A stretch of DNA of 64,000 nt from Cervus elaphus (lineage: Eukaryota > Chordata > Mammalia > Artiodactyla > Cervidae), in the NCBI RefSeq assembly GCF_910594005.1, contig NC_057848.1, positions 47,385,616-47,449,615 on the forward strand. The letters are read 5' to 3'. This document shows positions 10,813 to 22,285 of this stretch, piece by piece. Position 1 is the first letter of the stretch. Each line of letters begins with the position of its first letter. A program made the position numbers and the translations under genes. A model generated the notes under the pieces. It did no database searches. It was not told the origin of the DNA and was given only the letters and a program-made list of their open reading frames with translations.

Positions 10813-12090
10813 ACAATCAGATAATTCTGCTTCTAAGGGGATTATATTTGTATTAGAGGGCCCAGTCTTCCTTCGTCTTTCTCTATTGGCGCCCTGCAGC
10901 TTCTCTTGCTTCCCCCTTGTATTTTTCACCCTTTCCTCTCTTGTGGGTCTGGTGAGAGAGAAGAGAGCCATTACAATTCCTCTTTCTTTACACTTCAAGC
11001 TCAGTGTGAAATTTTGAATTTGTTAAAATCAGGTTTAGTACCCATGTAGCACTAGAGTGAAAATGTCAGTGTTTTTCATCAATACTGCAGTAGTGGGCTG
11101 GCTCGGCTGTCAGCTTGCTTGTGAGATGACAATGAAGGACTGGATGTGAGAGTTGTACTAGTACCTTATAATTTATCTGTTCCTTTTTAATACAGTTTTA
11201 GTTGTGCTGAACCCCATCGTACCTGGCTGCTTTGACGGGTGTACTATTTTAGCAACACAGGACAAAACAGAGAACGAAAAGAAGAATGCATGCTACACTT
11301 TTGCTGTCAGCTCGAGGTTGCGACGTTCCTAAATTTGCAGATGATTTGTTCAGGGTTGTTCAGAGACAAAAAAGCTTAGGTTTTGTTTTTCCTATGTGAC
11401 ACTGCATGTTCTCAGAGTTCACCTCGTAGGTGGGCTGCTGTCCACAAGGAGTGAATGAGGGGATCCCTTCCCTATCTTCCTCTTGCATCTTTGAAATTCC
11501 ACCATTGTGATGGATTTGTCCACTCAAAATATAAAGAGTTCAGGGCGGACTAACTTCTCAAATCCTTAACACTGGTGTATGTGTTCACTTATCAGATCAA
11601 TTTCTTCCCTGACCCAAAGCATGAAAAAGGGTGACAGATGGAGTCGGCCGTAGCAAGTGAAGTAGGAAGATAATGAGACAATCTTGGTTCGGTTCCCCAG
11701 AGCCATCCCCCAGTCTGCTGTTTTATTTTATTTTTTTTTATTCTTGGTGTGGCAAGTGAATGTAGGAGGCTTATGTTTACAGTTTATCTACCAAAGTTGA
11801 TAGATTCTAAGGTTGAGCATGCATCAATCAAGGAGAGTTATTATGAGCTGCCATTTAAATGGTAGAGGGTTGTTTTCAACCCTAGGGGAATGCAAATATC
11901 TGGCTTTTGGCGTAAGGCAGCTCTGCAACATCTGATCCATCGGTAGGACTAGTGAGGATTTAAAAATTATTCTCCCTATTGGGGTCCCAGATGGGCAAGG
12001 CTCTCAAGGAACTAGGTGTGACATTGTTGAAGAGACACAACAGACAACATAATTTCAGCTACTTAAATTTCAGTTTTAAAAAGTATTTTA

Positions 12091-12345
12091 CAGGGACTTC
12101 TCTGGTGGTCCAGTGTTTTAAGAGTTCACCTTCCAATGTAGGGGGTGTGGGTTTGATGAAGATCCCCTGGAGGAGGGCATGGCAACCCCCTCCAGTGTTC
12201 TTGCCTGGAGAATCCCATGGACAGATGAGCCTGGTGGGCTATAGTCCACAGGGTTGCAAAGAATTGGACACAACTGAAGCGACTTAACATACATGCATGG
12301 GGTGCTAAGATCCCAGATGCCTTGCAGCCAAAAAACCAAAGCATA
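12091..12345 (+). repeat. CHR SINE interrupted by or fused with a Bov-A unit
   Basis: 12091-12158 is a CHR head (GGGACTTCTCTGGTGGTCCA) ending at GGTTTGAT. 12159-12298 is a Bov-A body without tRNA head (GAAGATCCCCTGGAGGAGGG to CACAACTGAAGCGACTT). 12300-12345 returns to the CHR sequence (GCTAAGATCCCAGATGCC) and its A-rich tail. Confidence 0.75.
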
Positions 12346-13240
12346 AAACAGAAGCAATATTATAAAAAATTCCATAAAGACTAAAAATGGTCTACATCAA
12401 AAACAATCTAAAAAGAAAAAGTATTTTACACACTCAAAAGAAAAAACGTAGAGGAGTGTTCAGCTTCAAACATTAAACAAGTTCTTGTTCTAGTGAAAAA
12501 TGAGAAAGTCTGGGGGAAATATTACTTCACAGCACATCTTGAAATACAAGAGAGAAGGAAATAAAGGTTGAAAGGTTCTAAAAAATTTGATAGCTTAGCA
12601 TCAATTGAACAAAAACCATATTCTCTATTAACTACAGACAATAAAAGATACAACACAATTATCAACACTCACAATGTGACTTAAAACAAGTTTGATGTCC
12701 CAAATGCTAAAAGGTAGGCCCTGCAGGTCAAAAGGCACAGACAAGTCCACATAAAGGCAAAGCACCAATGAAATGATTTATTCTCTCATGAGGCCCATCA
12801 AATAGATACATCTGGAACATCTTTGGACCCAGACTGATTTTTGTACCTCAGCCAGCACTTTGGGATCTTGGACAAGAAGGCTGGAAATGTTTGATTTGTT
12901 CAGGATCAAGATTGCTGGAGATGACGAGGAGGAGTCAAGAGAGGAGGGGGAGGGCTTGGGGAGGGGAGGCAGCGGATCCCAAGTCTGCTCACGTCCGCCT
13001 GTGATTTCCTAGGAGCCTCCTGCCTGTGCCCAGTGGGGATCACCCACTGACAGTACTGACTTTTGTGTTTTGGTCTCAGAGCTTTTGGGCCTTTCATTCT
13101 CCGTCAGTATGTTTCTGCCCCACATGAAGATCAACACAGCTCGCCTGTCTCATTAACCCCTTTGGGGACTCTTTGAGCTAAGTCAGGGTGGCCTTCCTGG
13201 GAAGGCTGCAAGGACAGAAACATTAACCAGGCATTCGTGT

Positions 13241-13600
13241 CTGTGTGCATTGGGAGCACAGGCCGCATCCTGCAAGGACCTTCTTGCAATGTCCTTGGAA
13301 GGACAGGGAGTCCTCCCCTCTCTGTCCATCCATCCACCGCAACCCTGCGTGGCGGGGGGCGGAGCAGAGAGGGGAGGGGGGAATCGAACCCTGAGGCAGT
13401 AGCCGAGCTGCTAAACTGCTGAGCTGGTTTTCACTGAAGTGCGAGAAGGAGGCTGTGAGGCAGGTAGACAACATCCTGTTGTTGGGGCGCTCCTTTCTCT
13501 TTTCTGAACATCTGGCTGAACAGGGAGGCAGGTGGCTGAGTCGTGTCTGGTTGCGGCAGCAGCATTAGCAGCGGCCTTTCTCTGCTCCGGTCCCCCGGCC
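13241..13600 (+). promoter_or_regulatory. SH2D1A: SH2D1A proximal promoter and 5' UTR region
   Basis: This GC-richer stretch precedes the SH2D1A start codon. No TATA box is visible; several purine-rich GGAGG/AGGAAG-like tracts near 13360-13450 could bind ETS-type factors (inference only). The transcription start cannot be placed by eye. The ATG at 13601 sits in a strong Kozak context (GGCCATGG). Confidence 0.45.
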
Positions 13601-13737
13601 ATGGACGCGGTGGCTGTGTATCACGGCAAGATCAGCCGGGAGACGGGGGAGAAGCTCCTGCTCGCCACGGGCCTGGACGGCAGCTATCTGCTGAGGGACA
13701 GCGAGAGTGTCCCGGGCGTGTACTGTCTGTGTGTGCT
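13601..13737 (+). CDS. SH2D1A: SH2D1A (SAP) exon 1, coding part
   Basis: SH2D1A (SAP) is a cytosolic one-SH2-domain adaptor in T and NK cells. It binds the TxYxxV/I motifs of SLAM-family receptors and recruits the kinase FYN; loss in humans causes X-linked lymphoproliferative disease. This exon encodes residues 1-45 and two bases of codon 46. It opens [10 protein letters not shown] and contains the SH2 phosphotyrosine pocket SYLLRDSES with the key Arg at position 32. Length (137 bp) and phase match the next exon exactly. The donor is CT|GTGAGT. The whole CDS joins 13601-13737, 28430-28493, 33156-33300 and 34616-34656 to 128 residues plus TGA, the usual family length. No break is seen in any exon. 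Confidence 0.97.
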
Positions 13738-14439
13738 GTGAGTACATGACGGGGACTGGAGCCCCCGCTGCCCGCCGCGTGCCTCACGGCCCTCGCTGGG
13801 GATGTCTCGCCTGGGCTTCCTGCTCTTCAGAGGGTCCTCTCCAGCGCCTTTGGGGACGGCTGTAGGAATGCTCTTTGCAGTGGAGGGAACGGAGCCTAGA
13901 ATTTACCTTTGCTGCCAAAAGGACTCAGGCTCCTGGTTTCAGGTTGGACCTCTGGTAGAGGCCAGCAAAGTGGAGGCCTGGGATGAGGCAATGGCCAGAT
14001 TTAGGGCCGCCAGCTCCTCAGAGGAGAGGCCTCTCTCTCCAGCCCTCTGGCGATGGCTTTGCAGGTATCTTCCCAAAGGAAGATTTCAAATTCAAGGAGA
14101 GCAAGAAGACTAAGAAATGGAATCCTTTAAGACAGCAATACCAGTTAGGTCAGGATGCGGGAGAGAGGGACGTTTCTGAATAAAACCGCCTCTCTGGATT
14201 TGCTTAATTAGCTTTCTTTACAGGAGTTGGAGGGGGGTGGGGTTGGGTTTCAGAAATAGGGCCTTTCCGTGATAAACGCTAGGAGACACAATAGTTGTAA
14301 AGGGCATGGAGGGAAAACACCCTGGTATGATTCAGCTTTGCCCTTTACCTAAGCATCTCTTGGTCTAAAGCCCCATTTTGAATCAGATGCACCTTCGTCT
14401 TTGCTCCAGGGCTCCAGGATCAGGCAGAGCTGAAACCTA

Positions 14440-14630
14440 ATCTTGTGCTAGTCTGATGTGCTAATCTTTGGCAAGTTAACCTTGCAGTCCTTCAGTTTTC
14501 TTGTCCAAAAAATGTATAGAATGTTACTACCTACCTCATAGGACTGAACATTAAATGCTATAATGCACGTAGAAAATTTAGCACTGGACCTAATGCATAC
14601 TAAGTGTTCAGTAAAAGTAAGCTGTTGTTG
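14440..14630 (+). repeat. MIR SINE fragment
   Basis: MIR-like 3' half: TTTGGCAAGTTAACCTTGCA, a TACCTCATAGGACTGAACAT block and CATACTAAGTGTTCAGTAAA. Confidence 0.65.
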
Positions 14631-14667
14631 TTGTTATTATTTTTTCACTCCCTTTCAGTACTTTTTA

Positions 14668-14703
14668 TTTTATATATATATATATATAATGTATATATAT
14701 ATT
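14668..14703. repeat. (TA)n microsatellite
   Basis: Alternating TA with one AATG interruption. Confidence 0.85.
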
Positions 14704-15589
14704 TCAGTCAATATCTTTAAGTACTCACGGGGCATTTCTAAGGAAGTCCCTAGCTCAGTCACTCTTTGTTAACAGGGTGAAAACACTCATGAAAACAGCA
14801 GCCCTATACAGTAGCTTCTAGACAGAAACAAAACGAGGGAAGATGCTTGGTTGTAATTTTGATGTCTGATGATACATGGCAAGATTTTGAACTTCCTTCT
14901 GGGTCATTGATGAGAGATTGTATTGAGCCTGGTGTTAGAGGATTTTCATTGTTTATTGTGATTTTTTAAATAGGCAAGGCATATTTGTGGCAACTCTCAG
15001 GCCATGCTAAATACGTTTGTTATAAAAGCTTCAAGGGAAATATGTGCAAGCTAATGAATCTCTTGGGCTCAGATTTTAGGTTTTCCTTATATTATTGTTT
15101 TTCCAAAGTGAAAACTGGGGTAGGTCAGTGAAAGCCAACTCGTATTCCTAGGCTCTTTTCTTATCAATAGAAGGTGGAGGAGTGAGTGGACTGGTGAAAG
15201 GAGCTTCTTTAGCAAAGCTCACCAAAGGAGGTAATGGGACCCTCAACCTAGAGGTAAAATTTTTTTTTTTTTTTTTTTTAAGAGGTAAAAATTAAGGTAC
15301 AAAAAGTCTGGGAAGGGAAGGAAGAGCTGGGGACAGTGCGTGGCAGGATGTTCCTAAGACTTCAGACGCACTGGCCTCTTTGTTGTTTCTCGAGCTTGCC
15401 AAGCTGCTCCCTGCTTAGGATCTTCACACTTAACTGTTCCTTCTCCCTCTTCCCTCAGAGAGGACTTCCTTGACTAGCCTCTAAAATAAGTACCCTCTCC
15501 CTGTCCCAGTTATAATCTGTCACTTTATTTTTCTTCTGGGACCTTTCAGCTGCCTGACATTTGCTTATCTACTTTTGTCTTGCTGGGCT

Positions 15590-15725
15590 CTCCTGCTAGA
15601 ATGTAATGTCTCTGGGGACAGAGACACCATCTCCCACACCAGGAACACAGCCTGGCGTGCAACAGGTATCATGAGGCATGCAATAGGTGCTCAATAAATG
15701 TTTTTGAATTAATGAATGAACTGTC
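15590..15725 (+). repeat. L2 3' end
   Basis: L2-like tail with GGGACAGAGACACCATCTCC and GGTGCTCAATAAATGTTTTTG followed by AATGAATGAA. Confidence 0.65.
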
Positions 15726-16556
15726 AGGGCAAATTCTTTATTGCAGTAGGCTTTTGGGCTGATATCAGGAGGCCAGGCTGTGGCCTCTGGGACGTCACTC
15801 AACTTCTGTAGGTCTTGGTTTCCGTATTTGTAAAACAAGAATAGTAATGTGTGCTCTATCTTCTGCAGAAGATTATAGTTGGTAAAAGATGCAAGAGAGA
15901 AGGATAATCTTAGCCTATTACTCATATAGGCCAGGACCATGTAAGGAATTAATTTAGGCAGATGGGAAATTCTCAGATTAAGTTTTTTGCCCAAAGTGAA
16001 TCTTGCCTAAATGCAGTTTTTATGACTCTCAATTCTCCGTGCAAACCTTTTTATGAAGTAGCAGAAAATAATCAGCAAATTGGGAGTCCCCCTAACATAT
16101 CTTTCAGTGGGCACACTGGGCCTCCAAATCCTAGAGGGTGATGGCCAGACTGCTGCAGAGGGAAGACACAATGATACATCACCTTTTATGACAGTTTCTC
16201 AGCTTTTTTTTTGAGCCAAGGATCCCTTCTGATAAACATAAACATTTCATTTCCTCTTTTTTAGTACTACACTGTAGTAACAAAGTCAAATTTTATTTTG
16301 AAATAAACCATGTACTCATTTTAAACCAAAATACATATAGTTATGATATACAGTAGAAATAACAAGGTCAATGGTGTCATATATAAATGAACAACAAAGT
16401 ATAGCTAACAAACATGCATTGACTGTAGTGTTCACTCAAAATAGTTTCTCATTCTGTCTTTTGTTTATTTTCACTGTCCAAGAAGGTTTGGTTGAGCTTT
16501 AGTTTCTGTATTTTTATTGCAGAAATAACACATTGCATGTGCCTTTCGAGCTGTGG

Positions 16557-16766
16557 TAAGGTGGCTTAGTTGCTCAGTTGTGTCCGACTCTTTGTGGCCA
16601 CCCTCTGTAGCCTGCCAGGTTCCTCTGTCCATGGAATTTTCCAGGCAAGAATACTGGAGTGGGTAGCCATTCCCTTCTCCAGGGGATCTTCCTGACCCAG
16701 GGATCGAACCCGGGTCTTCTGCACTACAGGCAGATTCTTTACTGTCGGAGCCATCAGGGAAGCTGA
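16557..16766 (-). repeat. Bov-tA SINE
   Basis: Minus-strand copy. + shows TTGTGTCCGACTCTTTGTGG, AAGAATACTGGAGTGGGTAG and GGGATCGAACCCGGGTCTTC, ending GCCATCAGGGAAGCTGAG. Confidence 0.9.
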
Positions 16767-16899
16767 GCTGTACTTTATACTTTTTCACTAGATTTGCTCC
16801 TCTCCCCAGTTCTGAACCCCTGATCATGGCCTTTTCCTCTGGTCATTTTGGAAAACTGAATGTCAAAAAGTATTAAAGAGATCTTCCATTGATAGGATT

Positions 16900-18700
16900 G
16901 CTCATCTTCATTTAAAGCAAGAAGTTTTTCTTCCAATTATTTTCAATAGATAAATCCAGATTTTGGTGTAATAAGTCTATTAAAAATAATTCCTAAACAC
17001 CTATTCACATTATAGAAAAATTTTAAGATGTAGATAATAGAAATGAGAGAAAATCATCTATAGTTTTATAACTGAAAGATATTTATTGTTGAAAATTAAG
17101 TGGTTTTTCTTCCATATTTTAATAAAACAAACTGCTTTGTAAACACATGTGCTCTTCTACTACTGTATTCTGCTGCATTTTCCACTTAACTTGAAAAAGG
17201 CATGTTTGTATATAATGTTCTTACAAGTGGTTTTAAAACATTATTTTTAATAGTTTCATGGTAGTCCAACCAATCCAACTATATTTTCCTTAACCAGTCA
17301 TCTATTTTTAGACATATGAATCATTCCATTCTTTTTTTGCTGTCATGAAGTTTGTCATGATTCATATTTCAATCCCTAAAGGTTTCCTCGTATTTATGCT
17401 TACTTCCTTATAACAAATTTCAAGATGTGTTATTTTTAGATCAGAAAACATGAATAGTTTAAGATTCTTGATGTATACATGATCACCAAATATTTTTTCC
17501 CAAGTGGTTATTCCAATTTATATATATGCTTACCAGTACTGCATGAAAGTGTCTGTCTCACTGCATGCTCCCTAGAAATGAGTATTTTTGTTAAAAAAAT
17601 TCTTGAAATTTGATGTCTCATTCTTTATTTCGTATTTCTTTAACTAATGATCAAGTATCTATATGGTTGGTAAACTGTTGTCTTTCCTTGCTCATGAATT
17701 GACTCTTTGGTGTGTACTTTGCCCATTTAACCATTTGGATCTTACTATTTTTCTGAATACAATATGAGTTTTTATATACTAATCCTTGATCTGATGTATC
17801 TTTTCTCAGTTTGGTGTTCGCCATCACTTTTCTTTGACACACAAAAAATTAACATTTTTAATAAAGCCCATCATTCATTTTCCGTGTGTTTGATTTCTCC
17901 CTTTGCTTCCCAACGTAGAAAGTTCTTTGACTTGCAGAGATGTCCTATAACTTCACTTCAATTTTTGCTTTAAATTTATGATTTGGTTAGTTTATGTTTA
18001 ACTCTTTAATTCCATTTGGAGTTTTATTTTCATGTGGAGAAAGGATCTAATTGATTTTGTTTCAAAATAGCTAATGATTTATAAATAGAACTTCCATTCC
18101 TGATTGATTTATTAACCTAGTTTATCATATGTTAAATTCTTACATATAATAGTTACTGTTTTGCAGTTATCTATTTGGATCAATTGGTTTATTCTTGTAA
18201 TACTAGCTCTATAGTATGATAATATTTGAATATATTAAAAAATTATTTGCTCTTCTTACTTATTGGTTCTTCAAGATGAAATCTAGAATAATTTTGTTAA
18301 ATTAAAAAAAAATCCCACTGAGGTTATGTTAAACTCATTCATAAGTTAAAGAGGGATTGTCGTCTTTAAAGAATTTAGTTTTTCCATCCAAAAACCTGAT
18401 CTGCCTCTCCATTTATTAATTTTTTCATTTACATTCATCAACAGAGTTTTATAGTTTTCTTCCCATTGGTCTTGCATATTTTCGTTAGGTTTATTTCTAG
18501 TTACTGTGAGTATGCATGCATGTGTCTATTTTTTTATTTCTATCATAAATGGAAAATTTTCCCACCATATTTTCTTTTGCAACAGAAAGTCTGCTGACTT
18601 ATGTGTTTTTTGGTATTTATCCAGTATACTAAATGTTCGTATCCATGCAAATAGTTCAAATTCAATTTAATTTTATTCTTTTAGGTTTTCAAGGTATATC
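16900..18700 (-). repeat. Old L1 remnants, antisense
   Basis: Highly diverged AT-rich sequence containing antisense LINE-1 phrases such as TTTGCCCATTTAACCATTTG, CTAATCCTTGATCTGATGTA and GTTTTATAGTTTTCTTCCCA. Boundaries are vague and pieces may belong to more than one insertion. Confidence 0.55.
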
Positions 18701-19624
18701 AAGTTTCTTTTCACTAAGGTACATGTGAGCCCTCACATTTCTTTCTTTTTCACTCTCAATGTAGACAACCATTGGGAAAGTCCTAAATGCCCACTGGGAT
18801 AGTTTGATGGTGATAAGAGAAAAACCAATTAAAATATTTAAAATAATTAGTTTGAATAAATAGTTTATTTCTGTACATCTTTCTGTACATATCTGAATTT
18901 GCTACTTTTATCTGATGAAAAATTGGGAAGAAGAAATGCTTTTATATTCTTTAGCCTCAGGGACACATGATGAAGTCATTTGACATATATGTCTTTAGAT
19001 AAAAAGATAATTATCTTTTTGTCCTTTAAGATTTAAACGATGACTGGGAATAAAGTGCCTGTCAAACAACTGAACTGGAGAAATGGGGGAAGTAACAGGG
19101 ACAAAAGAAAACTCCAGCTTATCAGTTGTATTTAAGGGGAACAGAAGAATGAGAAATTATAAAACTTAACGAGTTAGCTTTTGAATACAATTGGCTATGT
19201 GTGTTGGTGCCGCATTTATCTTCATGATAATTTAGGCCGCTAGAATTATTTTGGATTATCTGAGTACAATCCATTAACGGCAGAGCAAGCCTGAAGTCCA
19301 GTCTAGGATTAAATTTGCAATACACAAGCCACCAAAAGGACAATTCACAAGCCAATAAATCAAGTGCTGACTCTGGTTGACAATGTAAAATTAAGGTGTA
19401 AGATTAGTCTAAAGATGTCATTAGCTTAAAGCAAAAGGGAAGCCTAGGTTGACTGGGGCTCTCCCCATCTGGTCTCTATGCTTTAGCCCCTTCCTTTGCT
19501 CTTTTTTCCAATCATAAGGCCAAGCAGACTCCTTCCCTTTTTGAGAACTATGCTTTTTTAAAGTTTTTTTTTTTTTTTGATGTGGACCATTATAAAAGTC
19601 TTTATTGAATTTGTTACAATATGG

Positions 19625-19755
19625 CTTCTGTTTTATGTTTTGTTTTTTTGGCCATGAGGCATGTGGGATCTTAGCTCCTCTGCCAGGGATTGAACCCTCA
19701 CCCCCTGCACTGGAAGGAGAAGTCCTAACCACTGGACCGCCAGGCAAGTCCTGGC
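19625..19755 (-). repeat. CHR-type SINE
   Basis: Reverse copy: GGCATGTGGGATCTTAGCTC, CCAGGGATTGAACCCTCACC, CTAACCACTGGACCGCCAGG on +. Confidence 0.85.
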
Positions 19756-19814
19756 TTTAGGATTCACCTAAAGATCAGTTTGTTCAGTCCCTCTGATGTA
19801 AGAGAGAGACAGCA

Positions 19815-20050
19815 TAGAAAAATGGTTAAGAGTTCACGTCTTACAGCCAAACCCTCTGGGTGTACATCCCAACTGTGGCCCTTACCCGGCTATTTTACCT
19901 TGAGCAAGTTACATAAATTATCCATGGCTCAGGTTTCCTATCTGTGGAAAGGGGAATGGTGATACTAATACTAGTCACCTCATAGAGTTGTGAGAATTCT
20001 TGCATGAGTTAACATTTACAAAGTTAATATGTAGTAGGTGTTCGTTAATA
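19815..20050 (+). repeat. MIR SINE
   Basis: MIR order visible: AATGGTTAAGAGTTCACGTC, TTGAGCAAGTTACATAAATT, TTTCCTATCTGTGGAAAGGG, CACCTCATAGAGTTGTGAGA, TAGTAGGTGTTCGTTAATA. Confidence 0.75.
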
Positions 20051-20652
20051 CAAATAAAAAATCTATAAATAATTGTGAGACAAAGTTAGACCTTTGTATG
20101 AGTACATAAATAAAGCATTCTGTGGCACTTCAAGGGAAGAAGAGATTATATTCATTGTCATGACTCATCGAAGTTGGTTTTACAGAGTTTTAGCATCAAA
20201 CTTGAAGCTGAATGACTTTCGATGGTTCTGAAAACTCAAATTCACTCTGAAAGAAAGAAGATTGAGGTATAGGAAACTGGAAAACCTCTTGAATCAGAGA
20301 ACACTCTCAGTAATGATGGCTTTGTATAGGATACCATTCCTCTGGATATAAAAGCTCTGAAATAGTTGTTAAAAAATCAGTCACATTATAATTGTGCCTT
20401 GGATTTTGCACATAACATTTGTTTGTATAGACATAGACAGCCTGGGCACTAGCTTGTTTTATTTGTGGTGTCATGAAGTCAGGTGTAGCTTAACTTTTTC
20501 TTTTGTGTAGCCCTTGAAGTGGTATAAAGAAGGAATTGATGTGGTTTCGTCAATTTTAAAGCAAGATCTGTCCCCAATGCTGACCTTTTGAGAGAATAAG
20601 AAATAAGTCGGGTTGCTTTCTTCTTGTCTGTTTCTAAGCAGAACACTTTTTT

Positions 20653-21172
20653 AAGAATTGGGGACAGCTTTTTGAATCAGCTTTTTGAATCAGTTCTAAT
20701 GAGATGGATGAAACTGGAGCCCATTATACAGAGTGAAGTAAGCCAGAAAGATAAAGACCAATACAGTATACTAACACATATATATGGAATTTAGAAAGAT
20801 GGTAACGATAACCCTATATGCAAAACAGAAAAAGAGACATAGATGTACGGAACAGACTTTTAGACTCTGTGGGAGAAGGCGAGGGTGAGATGTTCTGAGA
20901 AAATAGCACTGAAACAAGTATACTATCAAAGGTGAAACAGATCACCAGCCCAGGTTGGATGCATGAGACAAGTGCTCAGGGCTGGTGCACTGGGAAGACC
21001 CAGAGGGATGGGATGGGGAGGGAGGCGGGAGGGGGGATCGGGATGGGGAACACATGTAAATCCGTGGCTGATTCATGTCAATGTATGGCAAAACCCACTA
21101 CAATATTGTAAAGTAATTAGCCACCAACTAATAAAAATAAATGAAAAAAAAAAAGAATTGGGGACAGCTTTT
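20653..21172 (+). mobile_element. 5'-truncated ruminant L1 3' end with target duplication
   Basis: About 480 bp of L1: the end of ORF2 (GATGAAACTGGAGCCCATTA) and the 3' UTR (ATCACCAGCCCAGGTTGGAT, a G-rich tract, AATATTGTAAAGTAATTAGC), closing with AATAAA and an A tail near 21141-21152. It is flanked by AAGAATTGGGGACAGCTTTT at 20653 and 21153, a 20-bp target duplication. The near-perfect duplication suggests a recent insertion. Confidence 0.92.
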
Positions 21173-21403
21173 GAAAAGATAAAGGCATGTTTTAATATTA
21201 GAATCAACACATGCTTTGTAGTCATTGAAATGCAAAATATTTGTTTTTTTAAGAAAATTAGTTAATGGCAACAACAACAAAATTGCTTTCTACCAATTAT
21301 TAATTTTCTAGATTTTTTTCTCATGATAAATTTAAAATTCCAGGCTTATCAACAAGTGTGACTAATAGTTTGATGCAGGAAGGAAGTTAAAATTACAGTA
21401 TAT

Positions 21404-21520
21404 TTGGGACTTCCCTGGCTGTCCAGTGGTTAAGACTCTATGCCCCCAATGCAGGGGGCACAGGTTTGATCCCTGGTTGGAGAACTAAGATCCCACATGT
21501 ATCACAGCTTGCCACCTCCC
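21404..21520 (+). repeat. CHR-type SINE, short
   Basis: GGGACTTCCCTGGCTGTCCA head, GTTTGATCCCTGGTTGGAGA and ACTAAGATCCCACATGTATC; the body is truncated. Confidence 0.85.
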
Positions 21521-21596
21521 CAAAGATTACACTACTACATTCTTGGTTTGTCTATATTAATAGGGAGTCAGAGGAAAAGTAATCCTAAAGGGATGT

Positions 21597-21845
21597 CAGT
21601 CAGTTCAGTTCAGTCACTCAGTTGTGTCCGACTCATTGCGACCCCATGAACTGTAGCACACCAGGCTTCCCTGTCTATCTCCAACTCCTGGAGCCTGGTC
21701 AAACTCATGTCCGTTGAGTCGGTGATGCCATCCAACCATCTCAATCTCTGTTGTCCCCTTCTCCTCCTGCCTTCAATCTTTCCCAGAATCAGGGTCTTTT
21801 CCACTGAGTTAGTTCTTTGCATCAAGTGGCCAAAGTATTGGAGTT
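21597..21845 (-). repeat. Bov-A2 SINE
   Basis: On + it runs from CAGTTCAGTTCAGTCACTCA through the CCAACTCCTGGAGCCTGG and GGTGATGCCATCCAACCATC blocks to AGTGGCCAAAGTATTGGAGT. This is the Bov-A2/BovB-derived SINE in reverse; its distal end passes into an expanded palindromic array. Confidence 0.85.
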
Positions 21846-22047
21846 TTGTATTGGAGTTTCAATACTCCAAAGTATTGGAGTTTCAGTTTTTTACTGTAAA
21901 AATACTTTTACTCCAAAGTATTGGAGTTTTACAGTAAAAATAGTGTAAAAATACTTTTACTCCAAAGTATTGGAGTTTCAATACTCCAAAGCATTGGAGT
22001 TTTGTATTGGAGTTTCAATATTCCAAAGTATTGGAGTTTCAGTTTTT
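21826..22047. repeat. Expanded palindromic array at the Bov-A2 end
   Basis: The motif TTGGAGTTT occurs eight times and its partner ACTCCAAAG or ATTCCAAAG five times, arranged so that neighbouring copies pair (ACTCCAA-AGTA-TTGGAGT hairpins). A segment of about 55 bp is repeated directly at both ends, and a larger imperfect palindrome with ACTGTAAAA/TTTTACAGT arms lies in the middle. Confidence 0.85.
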
Positions 22048-22177
22048 TAAAATGAACAATATTTTTCTAATTTGTGATTTGCTTAGGTTAGATTTTTAAA
22101 GCTTCAAATTGTAATTTCACTTCTGTTTATTTTAAAAAATGTTATTAGTCAGTTGTATAACATTATAAGGAAAATTA

Positions 22178-22285
22178 AGAGACCTCCCTGGTGGTCCACT
22201 AGGTAGGACTCCCGTTGCAGGGAGTACAGGTTTGATCCCTGGTCAGGGAATGCCATGGCATGGCCAAAAAAGAAAAAAAGGAAAA
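22178..22285 (+). repeat. CHR-type SINE, short
   Basis: CCTCCCTGGTGGTCCACTAG head, AGGTTTGATCCCTGGTCAGG, then GGCATGGCCAAAAAAGAAA tail. Confidence 0.8.

Larger units (their letters stand above)
526..13450. other. Intergenic interval between the TEX13-like frame and SH2D1A
   Basis: No conserved coding exon was recognised. It holds the SINEs, MIR/L2 relics and microsatellites listed separately. An AATAAA at about 2806-2811 followed by GT-rich sequence is a possible poly(A) signal on +, perhaps for a TEX13-like transcript. The stretches 1480-3860, 6000-7440, 7750-8840, 9700-10450 and 10815-12080 are AT-rich unique-looking sequence in which I see no gene. Open frames here are short and lack conserved domains. 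Confidence 0.6.

Noticed and set aside
11889..11897. Octamer-like ATGCAAAT upstream of SH2D1A
   Set aside because: A single 8-base match in AT-rich DNA 1.7 kb from the start codon is expected by chance.
13802..14113. 103-residue frame in SH2D1A intron 1
   Set aside because: GC-rich flank of exon 1 with no family resemblance and no splice logic linking it to SH2D1A.
15596..15994. 132-residue minus-strand frame
   Set aside because: Partly covers an L2 3' end; no domain recognised.
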